A stretch of 64,000 nt of DNA from Centropus unirufus (lineage: Eukaryota > Chordata > Aves > Cuculiformes > Centropidae): contig VYZI01000002.1 in assembly GCA_013397695.1 (NCBI GenBank), positions 7,430,395 through 7,494,394 on the forward strand, read 5' to 3'. The notes below the pieces were generated by a model. That model was not told where the DNA came from, ran no database searches, and worked only from the letters and a program-made list of their open reading frames with translations. The first letter of the stretch is position 1, and every line of letters starts with the position of its first letter. This document shows positions 35,751 to 47,530 of the stretch, in pieces. A program made the translations under genes and the position numbers.

Positions 35751-38700
35751 AAATAAGAATAATTTTAGCAAAGCTTAATCTTCACTTACAAGTAGGATGT
35801 TTTCTGGCATTTCTGAGTATTAGAACACAAATAAGAAATTATCAGTTGTCCTCAGGTGTCAGAAGAAACTGTAGCAAAGAGATAGCCTTAAGGAACAATA
35901 CTTAATGGTAAATTCTGAAGAGTAAATTTAGTGAGTAATAAAGAATCTGTATTTGCTTACATATCACTGCTAACATTCTGAATTAGAAATAAAAAGATTT
36001 TGTAAGGGGTAATACCGTACCACCAGAAAAGTACCGGCAAGTATTAGACAAAGAAATAGCTGCTTTCAGAAACAGGCATTTAATACTAAAATGTGCAATG
36101 CTAAATATGTTTGTATATTTTAGTCATTCATACATAAAGATTTCTGCCAAGATTAAGAGAAAACCCTGGAGAGACTTCTTGTTCAAAAGTTATTTTCAAT
36201 TTTATAAAAAAAAGCATATATGTGGGAAGAATTGCGTGGATATCTACAGCACAGTGCGTGCAATGTAATAGCTCAAGGACACAGGTTTAAGTTTGACAGG
36301 AGCCGCCTGTGTGTTTGGGTTGAAAGGATAGATTGGTTCAGCCAGAGAAAAACACAGGGGATTGGGGACAAGAGTTGCATGTTTCTACAACATTTGCAAA
36401 ATGACGGCCAAACAACTCTCACCAGTGTTACTTTTTCATGTCTTGTCAGTGAGCTGACAAGGTAGCTATGCCACTTTACCCAGGGTGCAAGAATTTTTCC
36501 CTTCATTATGATAAGCTCTAAACTGAAATTCTTTTCCAATTTAAAAAAGGAAGCAAAGATCACTGAGCATCACTTTTTCTTTATTCTCTTTATTTTTTTG
36601 TAAATTGTCATGTCTACAGTCACAGTAATCTCTGCTTTTGACAGTATAATGCATGCAGAAGTTGTTCTGCTAGCAAATATCCTATATTTTTAGCAGTTAG
36701 GCTTATTGGATAGTATTCTGGGGATTTAGATAGCAGAATGAAGGGGTTTTTGTACTTTTCTAAATAGCCTACATCCCTAGACATTTATTCCTGCTTTCTG
36801 AAGACCACATAGCATTTGTTTACATGTCAATTCATGTTTTGGGGACTTCAAACTCATTGTTCCATCCTTCTCCTGGTTTTCCTCTTTTTAGTTAGAATGT
36901 GCATTAAATTAAACCAGTATCCTACATAAGAGTCTCTTACGAATTTTACTGTGATTCCAGATAAATATAGCACATATCAGCCTCCAGTCTCCTGTCCTGC
37001 ATATGACAATGTTCTATCTCTTCTGGACCACAGCTGACAGCTGTCTGAGTTGATAAGCCTGTTGGTCCAGGGTACGACTAAAGGTGACAGTGTCAGCATT
37101 CTGCAAACCTCAACTTCTACAAGGAAACAGCTTTTGTCATCATTTTAATAGTTCAATAGTGTGAGGTTAGTTTCATATGACACCAGCCCACAAAAGGCTC
37201 TGGGGAAGACCTTGCAAAGTGATGGTCAGTGACTGAAATGGCTATCATCAGGGCAGTGCCTCAGGAGGAAGTGAGACAGGAGCACATCTCTGCCTGGATA
37301 TGGAAAATAGGGACTGAGTTTGCTTTAGAAACAACCCAAAGAAAGCAATGCTGCAAGGGATGGCTTTACACTCTAGAAATTCACTCTAGAAAAATCTGAA
37401 GAAAATTAATGTTGTAGAAGCTGAGATCCAGATGAAAGATTAATGGATAAATCCATAGAGCATAGTACCTCGTAAACAAAAATAATCCAATCAGGAAGAG
37501 AAGACAAATGTATGTGGCCTGTCAACTTTAAACACCAGTTTCACATGGAGCTGGCAGAGAAGCGAAGTCTGCTGATTGATCTAAGCCGAACTAAGCTACA
37601 CATCAAAAGACAAGAAAATAAGGACTATGAAGTCTATTTATGAACAGCTGATTCTACAGTGCCACAGGACAACAAAACTAATGTAAAAAGCAGCACAAGA
37701 CTTAGATGCTCCTGAGAAAACAGTCTGCCAAGACATCAGCTCTGTAATAGTGGGATGCGTTCTCCTGCTAAACGAAGGATGCATCAGCAACATATTGCAC
37801 AAACAAACCAGACCACAGAGAAAAAACCATAAAAAGAATCTCCTCATCCATTTAAAAGACATGGAATACTGACATTCACATACCCAGGTTTCCTGTCTTT
37901 GTTAATTTTTTTTTTTTTGCAAAAGGAGGAGTCTGACACAGGGGAGTGGGAACTGAAACAGTCTTGAAGATATCCAAGACTGCTACTCATTTGCTTTTTT
38001 ATTCCATTGCATGCTCAATTAGAAAATTAGATTATAACAGTCAGCTAAATATATTCTTGGGAATGAGTTGATGGTTTTAGCTATAAAAATAATAAGAAGG
38101 CAAACAAAATAAAAAACCAAGTTGCTTTTTTAAACATCAGCTTTATTTTCTAATTTTTACTTTAAAAGTACTGAAGATTCACTGTTTTCGCAGTGAGGTT
38201 GTGCAGGTTTTATATATTATTACAATCACATTAGCTAAGATTGGGGGGGCATGTTAGTGTTAATCAAAACGGGTAAAATCAAACAAGAAGATAAAATATG
38301 CAAAGAAGAAAAAAAAAGGAAAAATGCATTTTGGTAAGGTACCTGATGGGATTATTTCCTGTAGAACTTTCGAGAAAAGTTGTCACTAATTATGAAAACC
38401 TCTGAAGATACCCATGTACAGCACTATTCTATGACCAATTACTATGCAAATAGACATGTATATTTCAGAAGCAAGTATGGAAAGCTAAAAAGACATCTGG
38501 TAATCAATGGTGACAGATATCACAAATTCCATTTAACTAGTTGTTATCCTATTATAAATCTCTCTTTTAAATGAAAAAGAGCAACAAGCAATAGAGTAAA
38601 AAACCCCTAAATCCTCCTCAATCTGTCTATAACTACAGACCATAGCAAACCTGTAAATCACACTCTGGAAAACCATCTCACTCATCTTTCCAGAATTTGG

Positions 38701-39099
38701 TGGATTACTTCTTTGATGACATTGGGTGGTTCTGAATGTGTTCAGTATTCCAGGTGATGCTCACATGATACATTTTCTTTATCCTCTAATTAAAGAAAAA
38801 AAGATTACTAACCTTCTATGGAAGATTTTTTAGATGGAAATCATGTTTTCACCTTGAATATCTAGGATATTAAACTGAAACTTTTTTGCATGCATCTTAA
38901 ATTTATCTTCCATGCTTGCTCAGTTCTCAAAGGATTCAATTAAAGTATGGTTCTAGTAGATTACTAACAACTTCTTTTCTTTTACTTTTTTTTTTTTTAA
39001 AAACTGTGAAACTTTTTTTTCAATCAGAAAATGCCAGTTAATTCAAATTCAACCATCTTATGGAAAATTATGCCCCTGTAGAGGTGTATCTGCATAACT

Positions 39100-40200
39100 A
39101 TTTGTTTCACTGACTCTAGAGAAGCTCACCCTCTAAACTGCCATGCCTTTCCAGGGCTGTTTGCCAATATTTTGCAGGTTTCCATTGAGCAGCTCAGCAC
39201 CAGGATTCATAACACACCTCAGTTCACTACAGTTCCCATTGAACCCACCCTCCTCTGGCAACCCAAAGCTTCCAGGGTGCAAGATTCTAGCTTCCACAGA
39301 AACATTCCACAGATGAGCGAAGCAGACCCATTGCACAGTGACTGTTAACTCCTTCGCAGGACCCACAGCTCAGTTCCCAGCTACAAGATGACAGATTCAC
39401 TGCTGCCACACGGCTGCTTTGGACGCCTGTAAATCTGGGTTTGCAGTAGGCTTCTGCGGCAGGAGAAACACTGGGAAGCACAAGCTGGCATACTTTCATC
39501 TCCCCGCAAAGGCAACATAATTTCTCAGTACCTTGCCAAGGCTTTTGTCAAGTCTAATTTTAAGCCTTACAAATAACCTGGCTTTTACCACTTCCTTTGG
39601 GAAATGAGTCAACAGCCTCATATATTTCACTGACAGCCACCCAGCAGGAGAGTAGGACACAAAAATCGCACATCAGGACTCAGCTCAGAGAAGATGAAAC
39701 CCAAGGACTTTGCCAAATCATTTGCCTCTAGCAGATAGATGGGGTCCTCACCTCTCAGAGAAGCTGCAGATTTTATCCCTTTGCTCACCTTCTCCACACA
39801 TGCACCCCAGTCGTGCACGACTACTCCGTGTGCCTGCCCCACTGCCATCTGGACTGCAGCTACTACACCTTGATAGGAGATTTGCTTCCAGGCCCGATTC
39901 GCCAGGCAACTTAACATCAAGGATACTACAGTATGCTAAAATAATTGGACCATTACAAGTTTTCTATGCAGAAAAGTCTCTTCTTATACTGAAGAGGCCT
40001 GTGCTTTGCTGCTACGTGTTTGGGTATCGGCAAGAATCCAAGCGAGCTGTGGCATCCAAATGCACTGAGTTTCCCTCTGCTACATCCCTACTGGTCAGAG
40101 ATGCAGTTAAAAGGCTTCTGCAGAGTTTAAAGAAAGGACAATCCTTCCTCTGTGCATGGAGCCACGAAACAGGTCACGCAACCGCGCCACCATAAATGAA
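39100..40200. other. GC-richer block with longer chance-like open frames
   Basis: Base composition is visibly higher in G+C than in the flanks. The block holds a 161-codon plus-strand open frame (39,710-40,195) and minus-strand frames of 97, 77 and 70 codons that overlap it or lie beside it. None shows a domain, splice pattern or family signature I recognise. An old CR1-like fragment lies inside at 39,529-39,606. The block may be an unrecognised repeat insertion, an old retroelement or an eroded exon cluster. Its identity is open. Confidence 0.45.
39529..39606 (-). repeat. Old CR1-like fragment (end of ORF2)
   Basis: On the minus strand the sequence reads approximately F-P-K-E-V-V ... R-L-D-K-S-L-G, matching the order of the conserved C-terminal end of CR1 ORF2 (a 'PKEVV ... 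LDKAL' pattern, family knowledge). The DNA phrase agacttgacaaaagccttgg is close to the usual CR1 wording. It is too diverged to name a subfamily. Confidence 0.5.
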
Positions 40201-40394
40201 TTTAATGTTGTTTGGCACAGATTTAGGAATTGTGGTACTGTAGATTTACAAGCTATGCCATTAGGAACCGACACTTAAATTCACAAACAACAGATGGGCA
40301 ATAAAAGTATTTATAATACTATATACAATGTCACCCAGAGGACAGAGCCAGAGAAACTGCTGTAACTCATGTCCATATTGGTATATCTTACAGG

Positions 40395-40428
<34 letters not shown>
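40395..40428. repeat. Compound microsatellite (AT)8(AC)9
   Basis: Eight AT units run directly into nine AC units. It is likely to be length-polymorphic. Confidence 0.95.
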
Positions 40429-40472
40429 CATACCAATACAATTACATTTTCCTATTCCTAGCATTAGAGAAC

Positions 40473-40493
40473 TTTTTTTTTTTTTCTTTTTTT
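40473..40493. repeat. Poly-T tract T13-C-T7
   Basis: A T-rich tract with one interruption, just right of the microsatellite. Alone it does not prove a reverse-oriented retroposed tail. Confidence 0.75.
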
Positions 40494-40546
40494 GGGAGGG
40501 TGATACAGGGAGGGACAATGATACCACCTAGGTGAGGAAATTGCAG

Positions 40547-40580
40547 GTGTCACTGAAACCTAAAAGCATTTCAGTGACAC
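40547..40580. repeat. Perfect 12-bp hairpin with 10-base loop
   Basis: GTGTCACTGAAA (40,547-40,558) and TTTCAGTGACAC (40,569-40,580) are exact reverse complements around the loop cctaaaagca. The arms have mixed composition, so this is less likely to be a low-complexity artefact. The stem is shorter than a typical microRNA precursor (usually over 22 bp, with mismatches). Confidence 0.8.
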
Positions 40581-42487
40581 ACTGACCACAAAGTTAGTTT
40601 GTGTTTGGTTTGATTGTTTTTTAACAAAAACAAATTTTAGCAGAACTTTAAATTCTACAATCAACATTTTAGAAATGAACTTCAGTTCCTCTTTGCTCTT
40701 AGAGGGCACTAATGAGCCCTTTTTGTTATTTCATGGCTGGATTATTAAACTAGATTTTTTTGCCAGATTTTAGACTTTTGCTTGCAGCTATAAAGAAATG
40801 CTTAATGGCTTCAAAACTCAAACTAAATAAGATACTATCTGAGAAATATGCACAGTTTATTGAGACAATGGAACTCCATCTCAGATGACAGTCACTTTTT
40901 ATGATTATTTCTGCTATTTATGATTGCTTTGGGCAATGCATCAGTAAGTTAAAGTCTTAATTATTTCCAAAATAAATTAAGCATAATTTATCACCCTGTA
41001 CTATTTTTTGAAACATTACATTTTTAGTTGGAAATAGGAGAGTTTTTAACAAAGATAGCTAGTAAGTTTCAAAAATGCCTTTTTGATATATCCATGAAAA
41101 TTTTAAGGAAAGATTTTATGTTGGCTTATTTACAGCATTAAAATAGAAGCACAGAACGGCATAATGACTATTTTTATACTTATTAGGGCATAGTTTCAGA
41201 TTATCCTAATTACTGGCATGAATGAAGCAATTTCAGGTACATCGTGCCAGTCTGCTACTGTGGCCACTTAAAAATTCACTGAACAGTATTAGCATTTCCA
41301 AATGATCTCTGGGAGAGCAGCCAAGGCTTTTTGAAGAAGAGCTCAACTTCTGGATCTGGTCAGCAAAAGCTGTTTCAAACATCAAACAAAATAACACTTA
41401 ATTGAATGATATTTATTTAGCTGAAAACGTTCAATGGGCAATACCACTTTTGCTTAGAGGACAGTGAATGGTGTAACCAGAAACACTTCTGAATTTGGCT
41501 TTGTGCTTGAGCTTTTTTACCCTTTGAGGCAAACTCTGTTCAGAAGCGTCTAAGAGGTCCCACGGGTTATAGGCTTGGGGAGCTGCACCAGTGATGCGCA
41601 CGGACCCTGGAGAAGAGATGCAGATGTCTGTGCCAGCTTTTCTCTTATGCCCCATTGCAGTGACTGCAGACCTCCTCTCTCAACACCTCCACTGCCCTGA
41701 CTACAAAAAACTGGGTAAATAAAACAAACACCTGTTTATATCCCAGACAGTTCTCAGCGTTGAGCAACAGCTGTTGTTTATGCTGCAGAAGTTGGCAGAC
41801 TGGGAAGGACAATGTTGTTCTGGCACCTGAATAATAATTGCACTTTTTCTTAATGCTAGCATTTGACATTGAGGCACTGTGCACAGCAACAAAGTCATGA
41901 GGTTGTTATGACACATAAAACTGCACTGCATGACCTATAGTAGGCTAATTTTCTGATGCAAGAAGTTAAAATGCATCATTTATATCCAGTCAAGCACATT
42001 TGCACTGCAGCGTGACATCTAAAAAACTAAAGTTAGCCCCTGAATGCCTAAGCAGGGAGGAATGGAGCGCAGGATGTTGCAAAATAGTTTCCACTATATT
42101 TTTTATAGCGCAGCTCTGTAAACAGCTGTGCTAGCACAAAATCGAGATAAGAAATACAGAGCATGGAAGCACCACCTGCATGTAATTTGATTATGCATCA
42201 ATCTTTTAGCCAATATAGGAATCTGAGATTTTGATCAAATTATATATCGTATAGGCTACCAAAAAAACCCCTTTTTTTACGTATAGGCTTGCAAATATGC
42301 AAAGCTCTGGTCTAACATTTCCTCTCATTTATTTTGTTCCCAGCTGTAATTCTGCCCTCCACGCTGTCTTTCTGCTTCTATCATCTATTCTAAAATGGTA
42401 AAGTAAAAACAATAGAGATAAAAAGGAAGGGTTCAATAATGAAATTTAAAATGGAATGGGAGAGGTCAAGCAGAGAAGTCTCCCTAG

Positions 42488-42668
42488 AACATAGAATGGT
42501 TTGCGTTTGAAGGAACCTTACACCTAGTTCCAACCCCCTTGCTGTGGGCAAGGGCACCTTCCACTACATCAAGTGAACACATCAAGGGATGGGGCATCCA
42601 CAACTTATGTGGGCAACCTGTTGCACTGCCTCACCACTCTCACAGTAAAGATTTTTTTTCCTTAGATA
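42488..42668 (-). mobile_element. CR1 LINE, 5'-truncated 3' end, minus strand
   Basis: The plus strand shows the reverse complement of a CR1 3' end: catagaatggtttgcgtttg, the 'ggaacctta' block, 'ctagttccaaccccctt', 'gatggggcatccacaactta', 'gggcaacctgttgcactgcc' and 'tcacagtaaagatttttttt'. The element's 3' tail is therefore at the left edge and transcription sense is right to left. About 180 bp remain, with a small internal loss (the segment between 'catcaagtgaacacatcaa' and 'gggatggggc' is shorter than usual). Confidence 0.95.
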
Positions 42669-45600
42669 GCAGTTCTGGCTTTAATATCTGCTTACTCTCT
42701 AAATTCCAGAATTGATGATACCTCTTACCAAAATGTTATGAATGAGACCTTAAAAAAGAGATTAAAAGAAGTGTCTGTATGCCTCTGTATACTTTTATCC
42801 TAAGAACTCATAGATTGTTTTTAATTTAGAGAAGTTTTAACAATTAAAAACAAAATAAAAGTAATATAGACAATTCTAGATTTGCCAGAATTCAGTGGTT
42901 CATTTTAAAACTCTATAAACTGTCTTACATTGACAGGATTTTTTTTCATTTTACCAAATTCAGGTCAGCTGGCATAAATTGAGACTAAACCAAATCTACC
43001 AGGCAAGCTTCTAGATTTTAAGAATCTACATTAAAATTCTACACAAAGGCCAAAAGAAGCAGAAAGCACATCTAGGTGATGCCGAGCAGGTCCTTTTTTC
43101 CTGCCCATCCCATTGTCCTTCAAGCACTAGATTCCCATTTTCAGTATTATAAGAGGAGGCAGTTAGAGAGCATTTAACAGATAATGAGAGTTCTGAGCAG
43201 TTTGAATTCTAAACCATGCAAAAGCTCACAGAAATCAATAAAATCTGACAGCTTCTGTACTGGGCTGCATTTCTCAAGGAAGAGGCAGAAAGGATTTATA
43301 CCAATTTTCTTTCGGAATACCTTTCCATCATCATTCAACATAAAATGAGCTGCGAGGACAACACAGGTGGCCACTGTCAGAATCTTGCTGGTTCTGCTTG
43401 CTATTGCCAGGTCAGATCTGGGGCTAACCTGACTGCACTTCAGAAATACAGATGGGAAAATTAAGATGAGCACTGCTGCATTCAAAGCTGGATGCAAGCA
43501 CTCCAGCAGGGGTAGGAAGGAGGATCTTACAGCCTCAACAGGAAGATACATTCATCATAGAGTCACCAAAAAGACACAAACTAACTTTCTAAGTCACACT
43601 TGAATGATAACCTTTGGAGACAGGCAAAATTGTCACAGTCTCTATCAGCTGCTCCTCTGTGTTCTTTAGGTAAGTGTGGCACTTTAACAGCCAGTTACTC
43701 AATGTTACTTCACAAATAGCTGAATGTTCTTTGGAAATCAATTTTCCCAATACTTGCTCTAAAAGAATCCAGTTTTCCAAAAGCTGCTTCAATAAAATTA
43801 TTATCATCCCAGTCAAAACAACACATTTTAACACCACCCCGAGTGAACATTAATATAATTGAAATTACAAAAGAAATGGAAAAATTATTCCACTATCTTG
43901 AGAAGTCTGTGCAACCTGAATAAGCATGCCCATTTTTGCAACAACTCTAGAAACTTGACTAGAGGCTAAATGAACGAAGTCCACTATTTAGAAGCTGTAA
44001 ACTCAGAGCTCCACTATCTTCTTCAAAAGCTGTACTCCAGGGAGCCTGCCCAGGTCCATCTACATTTGTGTAAGATTAAGTCAGATGATCACAGGAAGCC
44101 CCACACACAACTAGATTGTAACTACTAACATAATTTTCAATACTGAAAGTGAAGTAGTCAAGTCAAGCAATGGAAAAAAAAAAAAAATAATTTTCAAAGG
44201 CCTTTTCTCAGTGATCAAAAAAACCTTACTTCTCTATGTGCAATTAGGGACAGAATCCATGGAAGCTGGCTTTAACCCTGGTTCTCCCAGTATTTCCTAT
44301 TGTGGCTCCAGAAATTCTGCAGTTCAGAGCAGCCAAAATTAAGCTGGATGTCATTAGATCTAGTATTTCCAAAGGGTAGAATCCTAAAGTGTACAAATAC
44401 AGATTGTTAATGTTAATAACACTTAAAAATGGCATTAATAAAGATGGTGTCTACCAATATGCTTTCCTAGAATTTAAATAATTTTGCATTATACATTTGT
44501 CTGAATTTACACTGTATATTTAGGTGAGCCTGTATGATAGAAGCATTGACATATTCGCGTTATATACCTGCTAAATGTTTCTGAATTAACCACATGTCCA
44601 TTTAGGATGGCTACATACCTCTTTCTCTAATATAAGTAACATGAGAACTATTTACTTTTCTTTTCTCCCAGCATTACTGCGGAACAGGCTGCCCAAAATT
44701 CAATTTCCTAGCATCATGATAGGTCAGTGTTAGGGGTCCTCTCTGGAAACAGCATGCAGTTAGGTGCAGTTATGCTGCAGTTGCTGAGCAGCATGGCAAA
44801 CATAAGCAAGGGACTATAATACAAGAAACTACTTGCCCCGCATTTACATGTTATGGTAGTTTACACTAAAATACAGTATTTTCTTCTTTCTTTTAATGTT
44901 CAGATAGATGTCTCCTTTATATATTCTCATAAAATTTTTAAGAAGCCCATGGGGGGAAATGAGAAGCACTGGGCTCATTTAGTATGGTACACAAATGACC
45001 AAGTATTCATTGCTTATTTTATGGACAAGCTAGAGTTGGGGATGGGGGATAATCCAACTTTTCTAATGGATTTCAAGGGAACTAAAATCATGTGCCAGCT
45101 AAGGGTTTTCTAAAGGTCAGTCACCAGCTAGCTAGTACATACATATCTATAGTAAAATGTATATTCTCTGAACAGTCTCAGTTTCAAGGTTCGTGCATTA
45201 AAAAGTCATTATAAACAACACTCATAAGATGGCCTAGTTATTTTGAGAATGGCAACAAGGTCTTGAGTTTTCATATTGAATACCATATTCCGTTTTTATA
45301 GTTGCCCAGTGGAGCCTGAAAAGTCAGACATCATGTTAAAAAACCAAAAAAACCTAAAAAAGTAAAAAAATTAAAACTGTATAACAACCCACAATAATTC
45401 ACCTTCTGATTATCATTTTAAAGCATAAGAGTGTTCTGCAGGTCTTATATCTTAAATGACCGAAGACTTATGATAAAAAGAAAATATTATATTTGATATT
45501 TTTAATGGAAAAATTAAGAAAAGTCACACAAAAAAGGGAAAGCTTGGAGCGGATGGGGTTGGAAGGTGCAGCTTCAACTTGAGGTTGAGATCCCTGGCTG

Positions 45601-45710
45601 AACAGGCCCAAAAGCCCTTCCATCTGCCAGCCACAGGGCAGTTGCTTGGCCATATTAAAGAAGAGTTTAAAGCCAGATATTCAGATCTTCAAACCTGTCC
45701 TTTCTAGCAG

Positions 45711-45748
45711 CTCATCTTTATTTCATTGCACTCATCTTTATTTCATTG
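45711..45748. repeat. Tandem duplication, period 20
   Basis: ctcatctttatttcattg occurs at 45,711-45,728 and again, identically, at 45,731-45,748, separated by CA. This is a recent short duplication. Confidence 0.9.
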
Positions 45749-46959
45749 TTCCATAAAATGAGCAGAATTAAAACTTTCTTATGGTAGCCAAAGTCAGTCA
45801 CTCGATCTGTTTTTTTCCCTTCTAATGATAAAGCTGGAGATGTAAAACTCAAAGCTGAGAAGCACCTCAGGGCAGGGATTGGCAAGAGTTTACAGGGCAT
45901 AAAAGAATTCCTGTGTATCACTGCCAATACGTCAGAAAGTACGAGTTTAGGTCAGTGTCAGCAGAAATGTCAAATATACTATCTATAGGCCCCATGATTG
46001 CCAGCTACTTGACATGACAGGCTTTTTGGAACTTGACGATTATGGACATCCATATGTAGGGATGCTGCTAAGCTCACAATATTAAACTCAGCATCTAGCC
46101 TTGCGCTGGTTTAGCTGCAGTAATGCTTTTGTGGATCTCCAGTTAAGAGCAGATCCCCAAACATACCTAGACACAGGACACAGAGGGGATCAGGAAAATA
46201 TAAGTTATGCACATATTGCTTGGGATCTTCAACTTGGATACCTTTCATGAAGCTGGATGAATCAATAAGTAAACAGAGAGTACAAACAAAAGCTCGTGTG
46301 CGAGATCAAAAAGAGTGCAAGCACACCTATGATGAAAATATTAAGAATGATAGAACTGATGTACTTCCCATGCAAGATTTCGAAGAAAAGTAGGGTAAAT
46401 AAGCAGCTTTACTTCTCCCTGTGCACTCCTCCATCATCAGTTATCTGTGACTTAAGGGTAGACAGAGACGTTACCAAAACACTGCTTGGAATACTACTAA
46501 TGCATTTTTCTTACTTGAGCATGTCTAATAGCTTCTGAAGTTATTAATAAGTGATTCACATAAATTAACTCTCTTATTTAATTGTGCATTGTGTGGAAAA
46601 CTATTTATGTCTGGCAATTAATACTTTCATTAGGTATTCACAAGTTGTCTGTTGTGAGGAAGAATAGACAATCTTCCCTATTTCCTTTCTTCATTTCATT
46701 AATATTTGAGTGTCCGTTATCTTGACATTTGTTTTCCAAGCAGTAATCTAAACCTTTTGATTTCTCCTCTCATGGAATCAGTCTCAGACAATATCAATAA
46801 CATAGTATTTTGCTTACCCTTTCTGATTTACCACATGATGCAAGTGGACATAGAACTTCTGAAGAGCAAAGGGATTCTTTGTTATATGCTTCTTTTCCAT
46901 CGTGGCTTCCAAGGGCATGCATGCTTCCAGAACTGAGTGCTGAATTGTGCATATATACA

Positions 46960-47530
46960 TTTTCCTCTTGTATAATCTCTATTTATTATTTTTTTCCTTT
47001 CTCCAAACTGGCTCATCACTGCGAATTTGTGACATTCTGCCAGTACCTCTACCAAGTTTTAGATTTAAATATGCAGATTAACTTGGCTGATTAACTTGGG
47101 GAACTTCCATGAATTTGTCATTTTACCATTCATCATCTCTCCCAAGCATAAATCCCTTTCCATTTATTCTTATCCTTTTGATTTTTCTATTTAGCCTCTT
47201 AATACTAGAAGATAAACTTCCTTCTAATCCAAACGTATCTGGTGAGAAAACTTATCTAAAATTTTTCTAAATCTTTATCATAATTGAATAACCATATAAA
47301 TTTTTCCCAAAAGCCTACCCTAAATCCTACACCAGTTGATACTTTTCTCGAGAAAAATTGCACACTAATGTAACATTTATTCTTCCACTTTCAACACTTT
47401 TCTACTGTCTAATCACTTCCAAGATTTTTGTTCTATACATTAGATCTATTAGTCTGTAACATCTGAAATGTTGTTACAGACCATTTTTACTTTCTCCCAT
47501 CCCTCTGGTACTGGAGTGAGTTAATGCCAG
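46960..47530. other. Pyrimidine-rich non-coding patch
   Basis: The plus strand is strongly T+C-rich for over 500 bases with few long purine runs, unlike the mixed A/T flanks. It resembles an eroded old interspersed repeat in tone, but no family was recognised. It contains the hairpin at 47,452-47,481. Confidence 0.35.
47452..47481. repeat. Perfect 10-bp hairpin
   Basis: GTCTGTAACA (47,452-47,461) pairs with TGTTACAGAC (47,472-47,481) around a 10-base loop. The arms have mixed composition. Confidence 0.75.

Larger units (their letters stand above)
33870..39099. other. AT-rich non-coding stretch
   Basis: No supported gene. It contains the paired A/T inverted repeats at 34,050-34,139 and an imperfect GCAATAAAG array at 35,695-35,750. 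Open frames of up to 96 codons (36,220-36,563, both strands) look like chance frames. Confidence 0.55.
40201..42487. other. Non-coding stretch with microsatellite and hairpin
   Basis: No supported gene. It includes the (TA)n(CA)n microsatellite, a T-rich run and a clean 12-bp hairpin, each listed separately. Elsewhere it is AT-rich. Open frames of 74-79 codons at 41,431-41,931 (minus) overlap one another and look like chance frames. Confidence 0.55.

Noticed and set aside
39710..40195. 161-codon plus-strand open frame
   Set aside because: No domain, signal or splice structure. Frames on the opposite strand overlap it and look equally good, so it is kept only as part of an unassigned GC-richer block.
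43174..43551. 125-codon minus-strand open frame
   Set aside because: No recognised domain, no convincing splice sites, and composition like the surrounding non-coding DNA.
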